From Ephydatia muelleri (taxonomy: Eukaryota > Porifera > Demospongiae > Spongillida > Spongillidae): DNA of 64,000 nt. Below the pieces are notes generated by a model that saw only the letters and a list, made by a program, of their open reading frames with translations, ran no database searches and had not been told where the DNA came from. Numbering within the stretch: the first letter of the stretch is position 1; the number at the start of each line of letters is the position of its first letter. The DNA is taken from positions 11,687,477-11,751,476 of the forward strand of contig JABACO010000007.1 in NCBI GenBank assembly GCA_013339895.1. Direction: 5' to 3'. Position numbers and translations under genes: made by a program. Below, in pieces: positions 34,509-45,740 of this stretch.

Positions 34509-35112
34509 CAGTGGCGTCCCTAGGTGTTTCAAAAGGGGGGGGGGGGGGCTAATCAAACAGAGGGGCGCCATGGGGGCGTGGCTCTGACTAATCAATTAGG
34601 CATGCAGAAATTCATATTACAATTTATTGAGCAAATAAAATAATTACAGAAACTGAATGGTTAGATTGTGCATGAACTATCTCTACTCCATAAGTAGATT
34701 GGATAGTTCTATTCTTCTTGGGTGCATCTTGAGAATATCTCCACAGCTGTGTCATAGTTTACTGGATGTGAGTAATGAATATTCATAAGTGCTAACGAAG
34801 AAAGCCGTCTACAGGTCATAGAGGACCTTAGCCAGTTTCTCAGACGACGTAAGGTAGAAAAGCTTCTCTCGCAGGTGCAACTAGTGATTGCGCGCTTGAA
34901 TGCAGTTGACGTTGCAACTTGCATTTTCGATTCTCAGCCCCACTCAGTTTTCGCTTCGTGTACGACATTATATTCGAAACCAACGAAATACGGTAAGCTT
35001 ACATGCATGTATTAATTTGTCAATGATGCCATATGAGCGGGAACTTCACACGAAACAAAGGTGCTTAATTCATTGACGAGGCGTACGCGTGCATGCGTTT
35101 GCGCGTGTCACT

Positions 35113-35143
<31 letters not shown>

Positions 35144-35228
35144 TGGGCGCCATAAAGCAGGGGGGGCGCCATTAAGCGGGGAGGGGGGGGGGCATCTGCC
35201 CCAAATGCCCCCCCTATGGGGACGCCAC
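34509..35228 (-). mobile_element. hAT transposon deletion derivative
   Basis: Ends are cagtggcgtccctagg and the complement of ctatggggacgccac, a hAT-like terminal inverted repeat. The minus strand carries an N-terminal MSYTKRKLSG from ATG 34968 and, only ~50 bases on, the C-terminal ITSCTCERSFSTLRRLRNWLRSSM...LALMNIHYSHPVNYDTAVEIF (34709-34924). The transposase core is deleted. G-runs lie just inside both ends. It has the same deletion design as the 15 kb copy. No exact 8 bp target duplication found. Confidence 0.75.
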
Positions 35229-35234
35229 ACTATT

Positions 35235-35468
35235 CCGGCCCACAGTTAAAATGTTATAAAAATGCATCGCGTTTGAATCGTTATAACTTCCCAACGGATA
35301 ATGCTATCGACTTCCTATTTTCAAACTTCATAGTGAAATGGTGTAGTATGAAGTGTTGAAAATAGGAAGTCGATAGCGTTAGTCCGTTGGGAAGATATAG
35401 CGATTCAAACGCGATGCATTTTTATAACATTTTAACCGTGGGGCAATTTTTGCGGAGAAACTGTCCCA
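35235..35468. mobile_element. Short foldback element, left end truncated
   Basis: Inverted repeat of gttaaaatgttataaaaatg ... cattttataacattttaac around a ~20 base centre. It keeps the right terminus AAACTGTCCCA but lacks the left TGGGACAGTT, which is replaced by the hAT end. The full 252 bp form is at 48231-48482. Confidence 0.8.
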
Positions 35469-36245
35469 TTTGCTATATATATATACCGTTGCCGTATGCC
35501 TTTGTTGAGCGATTTTCTCTCTACACCTTCATCCTCTTAGCTTCTGTATTAGTACATGCGCATGCACATCATATATCGATATGTACCAACACGCTAAGCA
35601 GCTTTGTGTGAAGGATGCCCGGATACTGATGGATGAAGGCCCGGATACTAATGTATGATGACACGGTGGATCAGGGATGGGAGGGAGCTTGCTCCCGCCA
35701 ACCCCCCCTCCCCTCTTCTCGTCAAAACTAATGATCATGGGATTGCATGAGATGTCATATCTCCATGTAGCCATGCATGATGAGTTGCCATAATACTAAA
35801 TGAGACCAAGAATAGAAGTTTTGGCTGGAACCTTATGACGTCAAACCAGAAATAATATTCATGAATGATTACATCAGATGGCCAGCGTAGCAATTAATTT
35901 TGAGGCTGGTCGCCACCCATCTCCCTCCAACCCTCCCTGCTCTCCGCTGGCCTAAACACTCTACAAATGCTTCCACCGGCCTACGAGCTTCTTTTCGCCA
36001 TGTTTGTCGCTGATGTGAGAAGGGTTAACGCATCTCCCGTCAGCATCAGTAAAGACAGATGGCTTTAATTTTGTAAATGATACAGTTTCAGACATCCAAA
36101 TGCGCAGTATGCCAGAAAACTCGTGTGCGCAGTATGTGCATGGTTCTTTATGCACGTCAATATAGCGAATACAGCAAGTGAAGTTTATTATCACATATAC
36201 AGTACACTATTAAGTATACAACACGAGGGATAAAGTGTATACGTT
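35469..36245. other. Duplicated non-coding block
   Basis: Matches 49420-50160 inverted. Contains no recognisable gene. The 3' UTR of gene B lies at its right end. Confidence 0.6.
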
Positions 36246-36734
36246 TTACTTCGTTGCTAGAGTCTTTTGACCACTCTCCGCACGATTCACGAAAGCCTCC
36301 ACGCCTTTGATAAACTCGCTTGGAGATATTTTACTGGTATCCCAGTCATGGACGGAGACGACGCGACTGGAGTTGGGTTCGATTAGTCTCGTCCCCAGAC
36401 CCAGATTCCCAACAGCTGCGGGTGGATTACATCACCGCTACGTAGCGGTGATGTAATCCACCCGCATCTGGGTCTGGGGACGAGACTAGGGTTCGATGGC
36501 GAACCGCGATATGCCGGGTATAAAGTTTAATTCCAACAACTTCCTCGCGTCTCCTTTTTTGGCGAGTTCACCAACATAGCTGACGGCAGAGATGGAGTGT
36601 GCCCCGTGGCTTATGAACGTTACGGTCAGTGAATCGAACGCAAGAGTCAATTCACGGCACCGGTACCATGCCGATGCCGTAGAACTTGGCGTAGGACCTC
36701 CAGACCCCTGTTCTGCTTGTGAGGGTGTAGCCAT
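36246..36734 (-). pseudogene. CesT-like gene B, left copy, broken
   Basis: Homologue of 48997-49416. The frame from ATG 36734 (MATPSQAEQ) matches until FAIEP, then a 105 bp MITE at 36384-36488 interrupts it before NSSRVVSVHDWDTSKISP and the end at 36246. About 45 bases are also missing before ELTLAF, removing the MTELMKLIGLPDSTFDKTG segment seen in the intact copy. Both lesions destroy the chaperone-like fold. Confidence 0.9.
36384..36488. mobile_element. 105 bp palindromic MITE with 9 bp target duplication
   Basis: Begins TAGTCTCGTCCCCAGACCC and ends with the exact complement. Its interior is also palindromic (ggattacatcaccgctacg / cgtagcggtgatgtaatcc). It is flanked by gggttcgat at 36375-36383 and 36489-36497. 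The uninterrupted site is present in the right copy of gene B, proving insertion. A 9 bp duplication fits Mutator-like transposition; that assignment is inference. Confidence 0.93.
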
Positions 36735-36787
36735 TTCTGACTTTCGTATTACATACGTAATGTATTGATTGTTATATTTAGTATGTA

Positions 36788-36795
36788 TGACGTCA
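36788..36795 (-). promoter_or_regulatory. CRE-type site upstream of gene B (left)
   Basis: Perfect TGACGTCA palindrome 54 bases upstream of the gene B ATG. The identical site is at 48936-48943 before the right copy. Confidence 0.5.
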
Positions 36796-36959
36796 TAATA
36801 GTTCTTGTTCATGACGCCATATTCATTGCGATAGTATGATGCATATGAAGAAACGAAAATGTTTTATACTGTCAAACTGTAAGCACCGTGCATTAAAATC
36901 TGCATGGAACGTTATGTGAGACATTGACCCTTGTGGATATATGCATGTACTTGTTTATG

Positions 36960-37080
36960 ACATAAAACCCAAACTTACGAACGGTTAACGCTATCGACTT
37001 CCTATTTTCAACACTTCGTCGCGTACTACACCATTCCACTGTTTAATGTATTTTGGTGCCTTGCACAATCATAGTAGCGA
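36960..37080. repeat. Foldback half-arm upstream of gene B (left)
   Basis: Has cgaacggttaacgctatcg, ttcctattttcaacacttc and ggtgccttgcacaatcatag, the arm of the long foldback type also seen at 53570-53665. The same half-arm precedes gene B in the right arm (48665-48800). Confidence 0.75.
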
Positions 37081-37186
37081 TGTATCAGAAGCATCAATTT
37101 CCTCCTTCAGCTCTCAGCACTGTTCTTTTTCCTTATTCTGTTGCCTCATGTCATGAAGCGGTTGTATCTGTTTGTTCCTTCTGTTG

Positions 37187-37393
37187 CTATGTCATGAAGC
37201 GGTTGTTTCGGTTTGTTCCTTTTGTTGCTATGTCATGAAGCGGTTGTTCTGTTTGTTCCTTCTGTTGCCATATTATGTCATGAAGCTGTTTTTCTGTTAG
37301 TTTTTTAATGTCATGAAGCTGTCGTTCCAACTCTTGATTCCTATCACGGAGCTGTTGTCTCTTCTGTTGCCTCACGCTACAAAGTTGTGCCAT
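37187..37393 (-). pseudogene. Coiled-coil segment next to ankyrin exons (left)
   Basis: 68 codons from ATG 37393, rich in Gln, Glu, Arg and Lys with repeated QLHDI units and a ~35 bp DNA repeat (catgaagcggttgt). The right-arm copy at 48492 starts the same way (MAQLCSVRQQK) but ends early. Probably the last exon of an ankyrin-repeat protein, or a remnant of it. Confidence 0.4.
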
Positions 37394-37904
37394 TAAATTA
37401 AGTATCTAATTTTGTCAGATAAAAATCAAGCAACTAATGACATCATTTTGACCCTACACAAGTCTTATTGTCTGAATAACGACCGGTAAATTACTCTGTG
37501 CATAGTGTTTATAGGCAAAATACACCACTTGTGACTTGGCATTGATAATTTCCAAACAAAGATATTTTTAAAACCATTTGCATAAAGGCGAGTTACTAGC
37601 AAGCAGTAAGGCAATGCATGAAGTACCCTCTTTCGTCCTAAAAGAAGGGCATTATGACCGCACCGTAACAAAATTAACAAAGGATTCTTGATTTACTGCA
37701 AAAGCATCTATTTATGACCATGTACAACTATCTATGCACGATTTCATGGACTTTTGGGATGTCAAATACTTTACCTTCTGAAGCCCTGTTAATGGGGGAA
37801 CCTGCACACTCCCTCCATTACTCAAAACCCCTAATATATGCATTTTTTCCAAGTTTATTGCAGCGTCCCCAATTTGTAGAAGGACCTTTAATTGCATATC
37901 CAAT

Positions 37905-38001
37905 TGTTTAATCAACACCTCACCTTGCTCTGATTGGTCTTCAATATTTTTATGATATCTATGTGGCCTTTCTCTGCAATGTCCATGGCTGTCTTTCCGT
38001 T
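37905..38001 (-). pseudogene. Ankyrin-repeat last exon (left)
   Basis: After a cag acceptor the minus strand reads NGKTAMDIAEKGHIDIIKILKTNQSK, one ankyrin repeat. The right-arm equivalent is 47615-47712. Confidence 0.6.
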
Positions 38002-39257
38002 CTGAGGATTACCACATTACATTGACAAGTGATTATCATAATAAATGATGTACATACAGATTACATATCAATCTATATTGTGATTTTGAGTTAGAGTCAA
38101 TTACCAACTGAATTGATACTACCTAACACACCTATCATCACACTAAAATTATAGCAAACAGAACACCAGAATACCACTCATGGGCACATTTATACATAAT
38201 GCCCTTCCAGTGTGCGTGCTTGTAATTAGAGATTGTCATAGGTCTGGGCTCTGACATAAAAAAAAACATGATTCACTGGTTTAGACCCTAACCAATGGAA
38301 GGTATGTATATGAAAAGAAATAACACATTCCAATAAGATAAGATTATGTGTCAATTTGTAATTGGACAAGTGGGTGCATATCATATATGTATCGGAAGTT
38401 TCGTTAGAACTTCCATATAGGATTTGACCCGACTATGAATGTCTCTGTAACAACACTCCCGACGATCGGATCGTGTAGCTTGTTTTAGCAATCGATCTAG
38501 AAGTCCAAAATGAGTAGTTTCGTTTTTGTTTCATGTCGCAGAACCGCGTGGTTGTAGAGAACAAGAGTGAACTGCCGTTCTCGTACCCAGTCTCGGAACA
38601 AGGGGCGGGTCGTCTTCTCCTCCTCCTCCTCCTTCTTGGCAACGCATAACTCGGGACAGGAACACTTTTAAGCGATCAAAATTTCACCACTAGCTTCAGA
38701 ATTGGATGGAGGACTCGCTTTTATATAAATAATCGATGTTATACTCTGATACACAATTGACTATCAGCCTATGTCTTGTATAATTAGACATTGGGTGTGA
38801 AAAAAAAAGTAAGAAAACAAGTAAATAAAAACATTCTCTACGAGAAAGTTGGTGGGATATAGGATTTTAAGGCAATTGGTGGTGTAAAAAGCAAGGAAAC
38901 AAGGTCTTATCAGAAGGGAAAATGTAATAGTCCTATATTTTGCACACAAACAACATACGCCCTAGAAATGTGCTAAATATAGGACTATTACATTTTCCCT
39001 TCTGATAAGTTCTGCATCTTGTTTTCCAAGTACTGCACATCAAATATCTTTCATAACACATAATCTGCTGTTGAATTTTAGCACATGATAAACTAAAGGA
39101 ACCATTGATTCAGTCTAGGCTTACAGTTCATTGAGCAAATTTGTACAAACTATTCATTAAATGTTATAGATTACAATAACAATTTTTGAGCTGCATGTAC
39201 ATGTTCCCCGCCAGTACACAGATTATGAAATGACACTGTTACAAATACAGTACTTAC
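38002..39257. other. Intronic/intergenic part of left arm
   Basis: Between ankyrin exons. Parts match 46980-47610 inverted. 38950-39010 contains an inverted repeat of aggactattacattttccct with 38910-38935. No further exon recognised. Confidence 0.45.
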
Positions 39258-39356
39258 CTTATTGGCCTGACTAATATTAGCTTCTGCTTCAATTAGTGCT
39301 CTCACTATGTCAAGATGTTCATTATAACTTGCTATCGGTAGTGGACTCCAAACATC
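39258..39356 (-). pseudogene. Single ankyrin-repeat exon (left)
   Basis: Exactly 99 bases between a tttcag-type acceptor and a GTAAGT donor, encoding one 33-residue ankyrin repeat (SPLPIASYNEHLDIVRALIE...). It is intact in frame but sits in a duplicated, partly decayed gene, so I list it as a remnant. The right partner is 46722-46820. Confidence 0.6.
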
Positions 39357-39779
39357 CTGAAATACAAGTGTTATTATAATCAGAGGACTAGTGGAAGTGA
39401 GGTATGCACAGTCAGATGTAAACATTTTTGTACAAAGGGAGGTATACGTGATGTGCTCCCAACAGCTCTGTACTACATCACAATGACCTATCTGACTGGC
39501 AGAATACAACGCCCTGGTAAAGAACAAAACAAATCAAATATACTAACTAACCATAGACAGTTCCTTTCTTTCCTTACACGCACGACATCAATCGAAAATA
39601 TGCCACGTGGTGAGTAGCTCTATTAATTGACAAACATAATAGTTATTTTTAAAAACTAATCATTACACAGAGCATTAATTGGAGATCTAAATGTAGCTAG
39701 CTGGTACACTTGAAAAGTTTGTTGACCGTAACACTCTCATTGCAATGACTATTAATCATTTGATGTATGCCTAGCGATC

Positions 39780-41360
39780 TATCTATGTTTGTGGTGAAAA
39801 CAAATGCTTCTTTGCAAAAGAATCCATGGCAATGACAGAACAGGGGTTATAGACTTCCATGAAGATTCCCAGTGTCTGATGAGAGTGTTGCTCAAGGTCA
39901 CGTGAATCCAATTACCCCTATGAGGTGAAAAGGTGTCACTGCATGAAAAGCTTAAGGAACATCTTGTCCCCAAGTTATGGTGGTGAACGGGACAAGTGTG
40001 CTACAAATTGAATTGTACAACTCACCTGTCAAGTGCCACGCCCTCCAAGGTCACGTGAATCCAATGACCCCTTTGAGGTGAAAAGGTGTCACTACATGAA
40101 AAGCTTAAGGAACATCTTGTCCTCAAGTTATGGTGGTGAACGGGGCAAGTGTGCTACAAATTAAATTGCACAACTCACCTGTCAAGTGCCACGCCCTCCA
40201 AGGTCACGTGAATCCAATTACCCCTATGAGGTGAAAAGGTGTCACTGCATGAAAAGCTTAAGGAACATCTTGTCCCCAAGTTATGGTGGTGAACGGGACA
40301 AGTGTGCTACAAATTGAATTGTACAACTCACCTGTCAAGTGCCACGCCCTCCAAGGTCACGTGAATCCAATGACCCCTTTGAGGTGAAAAGGTGTCACTA
40401 CATGAAAAGCTTAAGGAACATCTTGTCCTCAAGTTATGGTGGTGAACGGGGCAAGTGTGCTACAAATTAAATTGCACAACTCACCTGTCAAGTGCCACGC
40501 CCTCCAAGGTCACGTGAATCCAATTACCCCTTTGAGGTGAAAAGGTGTCACTACATGAAAAGCTTAAGGAACATCTTGTCCTCAAGTTATGGTGGTGAAC
40601 GGGGCAAGTGTGCTACAAATTGAATGTACAACTCACCTGTCAAGTGCCACGCCCACCAAGGTCACATGAATCCAATGACCCCTTTGAGGTGAAAAGGTGT
40701 CACTACATGAAAAGCTTAAGGAACATCTTGTCCTCAAGTTATGGTGGTGAACGGGGCAAGTGTGCTACAAATTGAATGTACAACTCACCTGTCAAGTGCC
40801 ACCCCCCCCCCCCAAGGTCACGTGAATCCAATGACCTCTTTGAGGTGAAAAGGTGTCACTACATGAAAAGCTTAAGGAACATCTTGTCCTCAAGTTATGT
40901 GGTGAACGGGGCAAGTGTGCTACAAATTGAATTGCACAACTCACCTGTCAAGTGCCATGCCCTCCAAGGTCACGTGAATCCAATGACCCCTTTGAGGTGA
41001 AAAGGTGTCACTACATGAAAAGCTTAAGGAACATCTTGTCCTCAAGTTATGGTGGTGAACGGGGCAAGTGTGCTACAAATAGAATTGTACAACTCACCTG
41101 TCAAGTGCCACGCCAGGTCACGTGAATCCAATGACCTATTTGAGGAGAAAAGATGTCACTACATGACACCTGTCAAGTGCCACGCCCTCCAAGGTCACGT
41201 GAATCCAATGACTCTTATGAAGTGAAAAGGTGTCACGTCATTGCATGAAAAGCTTAAGGACCATCAAGTCCTCAAACAGGGCAAGTGTGCTACAAATTGA
41301 ATTGTACTACTCACCTGTCAAGTACCACCACGTGAGTCTTATGACTCGAGGTGTACTGCA
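39780..41360 (+). repeat. ~153 bp satellite array
   Basis: The aaggtcacgtgaatccaat landmark recurs at 39894, 40047, 40200, 40353, 40506, 40658, 40814, 40966, 41115 and 41191, so the period is 153 bp until the degenerate 3' end. Units 1 and 3 share tacccctatgag and cactgcatg; units 2 and 4 share gacccctttgag and cactacatg. The first four therefore form two copies of a 306 bp dimer. Each unit carries CACGTG. Non-coding. Confidence 0.95.
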
Positions 41361-42026
41361 TGGAAAGTCCAAGGAACATCTTGTCTGCAACCTGCTTTGA
41401 TGCATGGCATGACAGGCTGTAAATTCAACATGCTTGTTCAACTCCAGTGTTGTACACTACAGTTCACCACCAGACTGGGCCATATGGTCCTGGACCAATA
41501 CTCGTTAACATAAGCTCCCTGGCGTGGGTTAAAAAATGTGATGGAACATGGCCTCCTATAATATAAACCTAACTGCACGTGTTAACACATAACTTTGGCG
41601 TAGGGCCTACAGACCACTAGGTCCTTGTCCAAAGTTTCTTTCATTTGGTAAGCTATTATGACATTAAAATACTACCAACGCTTGAAGTTCAACATGTGAA
41701 CGTTTGAGTCCGTTTATATTACATAGCATTGAGTCTTATGATCTACGCTGCTCAATCACACCTTTGCATGAGACATTCCAGCAGGAAAGAATCCATTTGA
41801 ATTCACGCGCGCCTGAAATAATAACGATAATACTCACGTGCATGAGTTGCATAAATTCATTGTTGGACCGTGTTATGAATATGCGCTATGAATAATTGTA
41901 GCCTGTGGATTCATGAAATATACCAGGGGATATTTGAAATATGCACTGACCTTGGTATATTGGTAGTAAACGCAAAATATGCGCAAAAATATACAGTAGC
42001 GTATACTAGGTTTTTTGCACAGTGGT
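41361..42026. other. Non-coding, degenerate satellite flank
   Basis: First part still resembles the satellite (cacgtgagtcttatgactc). The remainder has no recognised feature. Confidence 0.4.
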
Positions 42027-42440
42027 AGTCTTATCCTTCGTAGGTGATAGAGACATAGAGGAGATGAACAAGCAGGTGATGGGGCACCTAATGCAGTTGA
42101 ATCTCTGCCAGGAGATGTACAAAATACTTTAGTATTCTTTGTCGATTCATCAGTGTTTTAAAGTGTTGTAAGCAAATAAGCAAATGTCCAATTAATCATT
42201 CCATTTCTTGCATGAAATTGTGAAGCATGATTTGTAGAGACTGATTAAATCTCTCAACCAATCCACTGTTCTGTAGGCATTGAAGCAGGTTATTTAATTA
42301 GAGCATGTTTCGTAATTAAGGAAAATTGATTAACGATTTACTGTAAAGAGTAGTTTATAATTACTGATAAACATTTTACTATTGTGGGAAGACATACTGA
42401 TGAAAACAAATAATACATATATAATTAACTAATGTCAAAC
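42027..42440 (-). pseudogene. Integrase remnant, copy of the 22.6-23.1 kb repeat
   Basis: Direct copy of part of 61185-61600 and 22550-23130. The minus strand reads LQCLQNSGLVERFNQSLQ, the same integrase C-terminal segment, before stops. Confidence 0.6.
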
Positions 42441-42805
42441 AAATTAAGAATAACTGATAGCAATTAATACCTCCCAACAACATCATGCAGTTAATATTAA
42501 ATTATATAACTTTTCAATGGTTCTTTTTTCAATAATTCCAACTTACATAGTTTATTAATAAATTCAATTCAAACATTGTTATTAACATTTAAACTCCTGA
42601 TTTTTGTATTCCACAACGTATATTGTTTTTTTTTTTGGAGGGTTTTTGAGGTTTGAATTTTACCATTTCAAATTAATAAAAATACTTTTCTATCACCATG
42701 TCACTGTCTATCCTGTTCTTTAGCAATATTTAATTCATGGGTACGTGCAAGTAACTTCATTGTTGGAGCATTAACTTTTTCCTGATCATTTTGAGATTTA
42801 TTACA
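42441..42805. other. Non-coding, very A/T-rich
   Basis: Nothing recognised. Confidence 0.4.
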
Positions 42806-43550
42806 ATTAAATTAGGGATATGTGCTTATTGTCCAGACAAAGCTCTGGATGCACACCATGCTGTTACTTGCAAATTTGGGGGAGATGTAGTGGCGCGCCA
42901 CAATGCTCTGCGCAATGCTATTTTTGATTTTTGCAAGCGAGCCCTTCTGAACCCAAAACTGGAAGCAGGGGCAGGCTTGGGTCATGAAAGGAGACTTACT
43001 AGACCTGCTGACATATACTCATCCCAAGCTGGTCCAATGGTGATAAGCCTGCAGCCATTGATGTGTCCATCACCTCTCCGCTTAAATCAAACATTTTGTC
43101 TGAAGCGGGTGTGGTGGCAGGTGCAGCAGCAAGGCAAACAGAAGAGAGAAAGCACACATGCAATGATACAATCTGCTCCGAATTGGGGTGGAGTGTGTAC
43201 CATTAGTGATGGAGACGTTTGGTGCTTGGGAAAGAACTGCAGGCCAGTTTTTTGGAGAACTCGCATCACGACTTGCGGCTCAAAGCCATTCCTCAAAAAC
43301 TACAATGTTGAATAACATCTATGGGAGACTAAGTCTCATACTAGTTCGAGCCAATGCCCGTGCGTTCAATGCTAGGTTGGCTACAACAATGGACTTGCTT
43401 GAAGGCTAGGGTAGTTTTGTGCAAGTTCATGTGTAATAGTGAAATGGACATCAATATGTGATATATGTCTGTGCATTTATTTATTTATGTAGGTTAATGT
43501 ATTCAAAAAAAAAAAAAAAAAAAAAAAAAAAAACACAAAAAAAAAAAAAC
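42806..43550 (+). mobile_element. LINE 3' end with poly(A) tail
   Basis: The plus strand reads CAYCPDKALDAHHAVTCKFGG, a CCHC-type finger (C-x2-C...H-x4-C), then ARHNALRNAIFDFCKRA and RPADI. This is the finger plus PD-type motif of the restriction-like endonuclease at the C-terminus of some non-LTR retrotransposons. After frame changes it continues as METFGAWERTAGQFFGELASRLA...IYGRLSLILVRANARA (43188-43409). A stop, a ~95 bp 3' UTR and a long poly(A) tract at 43506-43550 follow. 5'-truncated and frame-broken, as usual for dead LINE copies. Confidence 0.75.
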
Positions 43551-43855
43551 CATGGTAAAGATTTATTGACATTAGACTTAAAATTTGGATTAAAAAATCA
43601 AATTGTCACAATGCATGCATTTCAAAAGTGAGAGTCAGAGTTTTCTCTGCAAACATATTGTGTGCAGTAGTAGAGACCATTTGATTTGCCATAAGTGATG
43701 AAATATTGGATAGGGTACCATCAATTTAATCACGCAGTTTGTCTTCTATAATACTAGTTATGTCGTAACATAATTTCATTTAAGCTTTGCTTCTCCAGTA
43801 TCGATTGCATTAATCCTTTGAACGCCAAATGTATATATGCATGCACGCACACACA
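43551..43855. other. Repeat-family DNA
   Basis: Part of the family seen around 24450-24560, inverted. No gene. Confidence 0.4.
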
Positions 43856-44034
43856 CTGCGCCACAGCCTTTAGTATGCAGAGCTGTGCAGAGTCGCATAT
43901 CAACCATATGCAGATGAGTATCGTTGAAGTGTTCATATGCAGACGTCTGCATATGAACACTTCAAAGATACTCATCTGCATATGGTTGATATGCAGACTC
44001 TGCACAGCTCTGCATACTAAATGCTGTGGCGCAG
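43856..44034. repeat. Near-perfect palindrome, ~89 bp arms
   Basis: From ctgcgccacagc at the left to its complement gctgtggcgcag at the right, centred on agacgt|ct at 43944/43945 with no spacer. Only a few mismatches and one indel. Not a foldback-family member; the sequence includes repeated catatgcagat words. Confidence 0.95.
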
Positions 44035-45400
44035 TGACACAACCAACACCATTCATGCACGAGTTAGATATTGCGTGCAAAAATGTGTTGATTAGGCACA
44101 ACTCTATGAAGCATGCATATGCTTGCTGCACTTGTAACCGTATAAGTCCATATACAAGGTAATTTCACGCTGGCTAAAGAACCCCATTATTCAGATGATT
44201 TCACTTCACGACTTCATACTCCAATAACAAAAATGCATAGCCCAGATCAGTGTAGTGTATCATTGCCTGTTCACTCCCCCCTTTAGCAAGTTAGCATTAT
44301 GGGTTGTTGCAACAAAAGGCCAGCGGGTGATAATGGACACACAAAACATATGAAAATGCTGCAAACCTAACATCTATAGTTCATAGGCAAAGTAACTTAC
44401 TGTATGAGGATAAGGAAGGAAATCAACAGTTACATTTTCAAACTGTTCAAGTACGGCCTTCATAACAATAAACTAGTTACAGGCACCTGATACTCATGAT
44501 CAAGACATGAATGTATTGCTCTGCGACATGCAGTAATGTATGCTTTCATATAATTTCTAGTACTGATGCATTGTGATAAATTGTAACTCTCATCTATTTC
44601 AGCCCTTAACTCAACATTTTGTCATGTTAAATCTCGTCCCCAGACAGTTATAATAAAAATGTATTCCAGATCATAGAACAATGCAGCTAAGATGGACCTA
44701 ATGCATGTTAATGCCACTTTCCAGTAAGCTTACAAGCAAAGAAATACACTTAAAGCTTGTATAGATTTGTATAGATGTGCCTCACTTTGTTATTGATGGT
44801 CAGATTCACTGTGCGAATTCAGCCTTTCAATTAAAATTGAATAAGCATTAAATGTGTTCTAGCCTGCCTGCCTTTTTGCTGCAATGATTCCAACTTTTGG
44901 TAGGATAATGTTGCCTTTCCAAATTAGGATGAAGTCTGATGAATTGAAGAGGTTTATGGAAGGTTTAAGTACTTATATCAGTGCAGACAATGCACTACAG
45001 GTTTCAGTATTAAGAAAAGGCTTGGTAGTGCACATTTATACCAACCTAATGCTGCAAAGTATTGTTAAAACTACCAAAATGGTGGATTTCTTCGTGCAGA
45101 AGTAGTTGTTAATATGAAAGCTGTACAGATTTTGATCGAACACCGTGGAGTAAATCAAAAGTATGAAGAAGCATATTGAAAGGGTTTGGGAGGATATTGT
45201 TCAGCTATTAGAGGAAGAGTTTCCACTTCCTATTGAAATCTCTCTTGTAATACCTCGCCTGCAGAAGAAGCTAATGTCAATCAAGCTGATGACGTTGGTA
45301 AGACATAAACAGTGTATGAAATACTGGGTGCACTGTTGCGGGTACATTTCCAATGTGCAGGCTTAATTAGTCTCATATTCGTGCACTTGTTGCCGGCAAT
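44035..45400 (+). repeat. Repeat block shared with 24.0-25.4 and 61.6-62.3 kb
   Basis: 44160-44500 is the inverse of 23900-24170. 44400-45240 is a direct copy of 24590-25400 and 61625-62200. Short frames only. Confidence 0.6.
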
Positions 45401-45529
45401 AAGCACATCGGGTTGTATTGTTTACAGGGTATCTGGTGTTTGAAACTATCACATTCAAAGAGCAGTTTTGTTGTTTATTGAAGTCAACCGAGGTTTCTTC
45501 ATGATACAAAACCCTCCATGTTATGCAAG

Positions 45530-45740
45530 GCCATGTGTAGGTGGAGAGTGCAAGGTGTAGGTGTAGCTACTAGGTGCTGGTAGGTGTAGGTTTAGGTTGC
45601 TAGGTGTAAGTTGCTAGGTGTAGGTATAGGCTGCTAGGTGTAGGTGTAGGCTACTAGGTGTAGGTGTAGGCTGGTATTGCTGCTAGGTATGCATTGCTAC
45701 AGGTTTAGGTTGCTAGGTGTAGGTGGGGGCTGCTTGGTGT
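45530..45740 (+). repeat. taggtgtaggttgc-type minisatellite
   Basis: Irregular tandem of ctaggtgtagg(t/c)tg with 12-24 base periods, decaying at both ends. Confidence 0.85.

Larger units (their letters stand above)
33160..39530 (+). repeat. Left arm of large inverted duplication
   Basis: Corresponds in reverse orientation to 46530-51470. Shared landmarks, in order: a block at 33165-33350, gene A, a non-coding block, gene B (opposite strand to A), a coiled-coil segment, and ankyrin exons ending at 39530. Left-only insertions include ~1.17 kb at 34311-35484 (hAT derivative plus foldback piece) and a 105 bp MITE at 36384. The arms have diverged by many substitutions, so this is an old duplication and not an assembly mirror. 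Confidence 0.85.
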
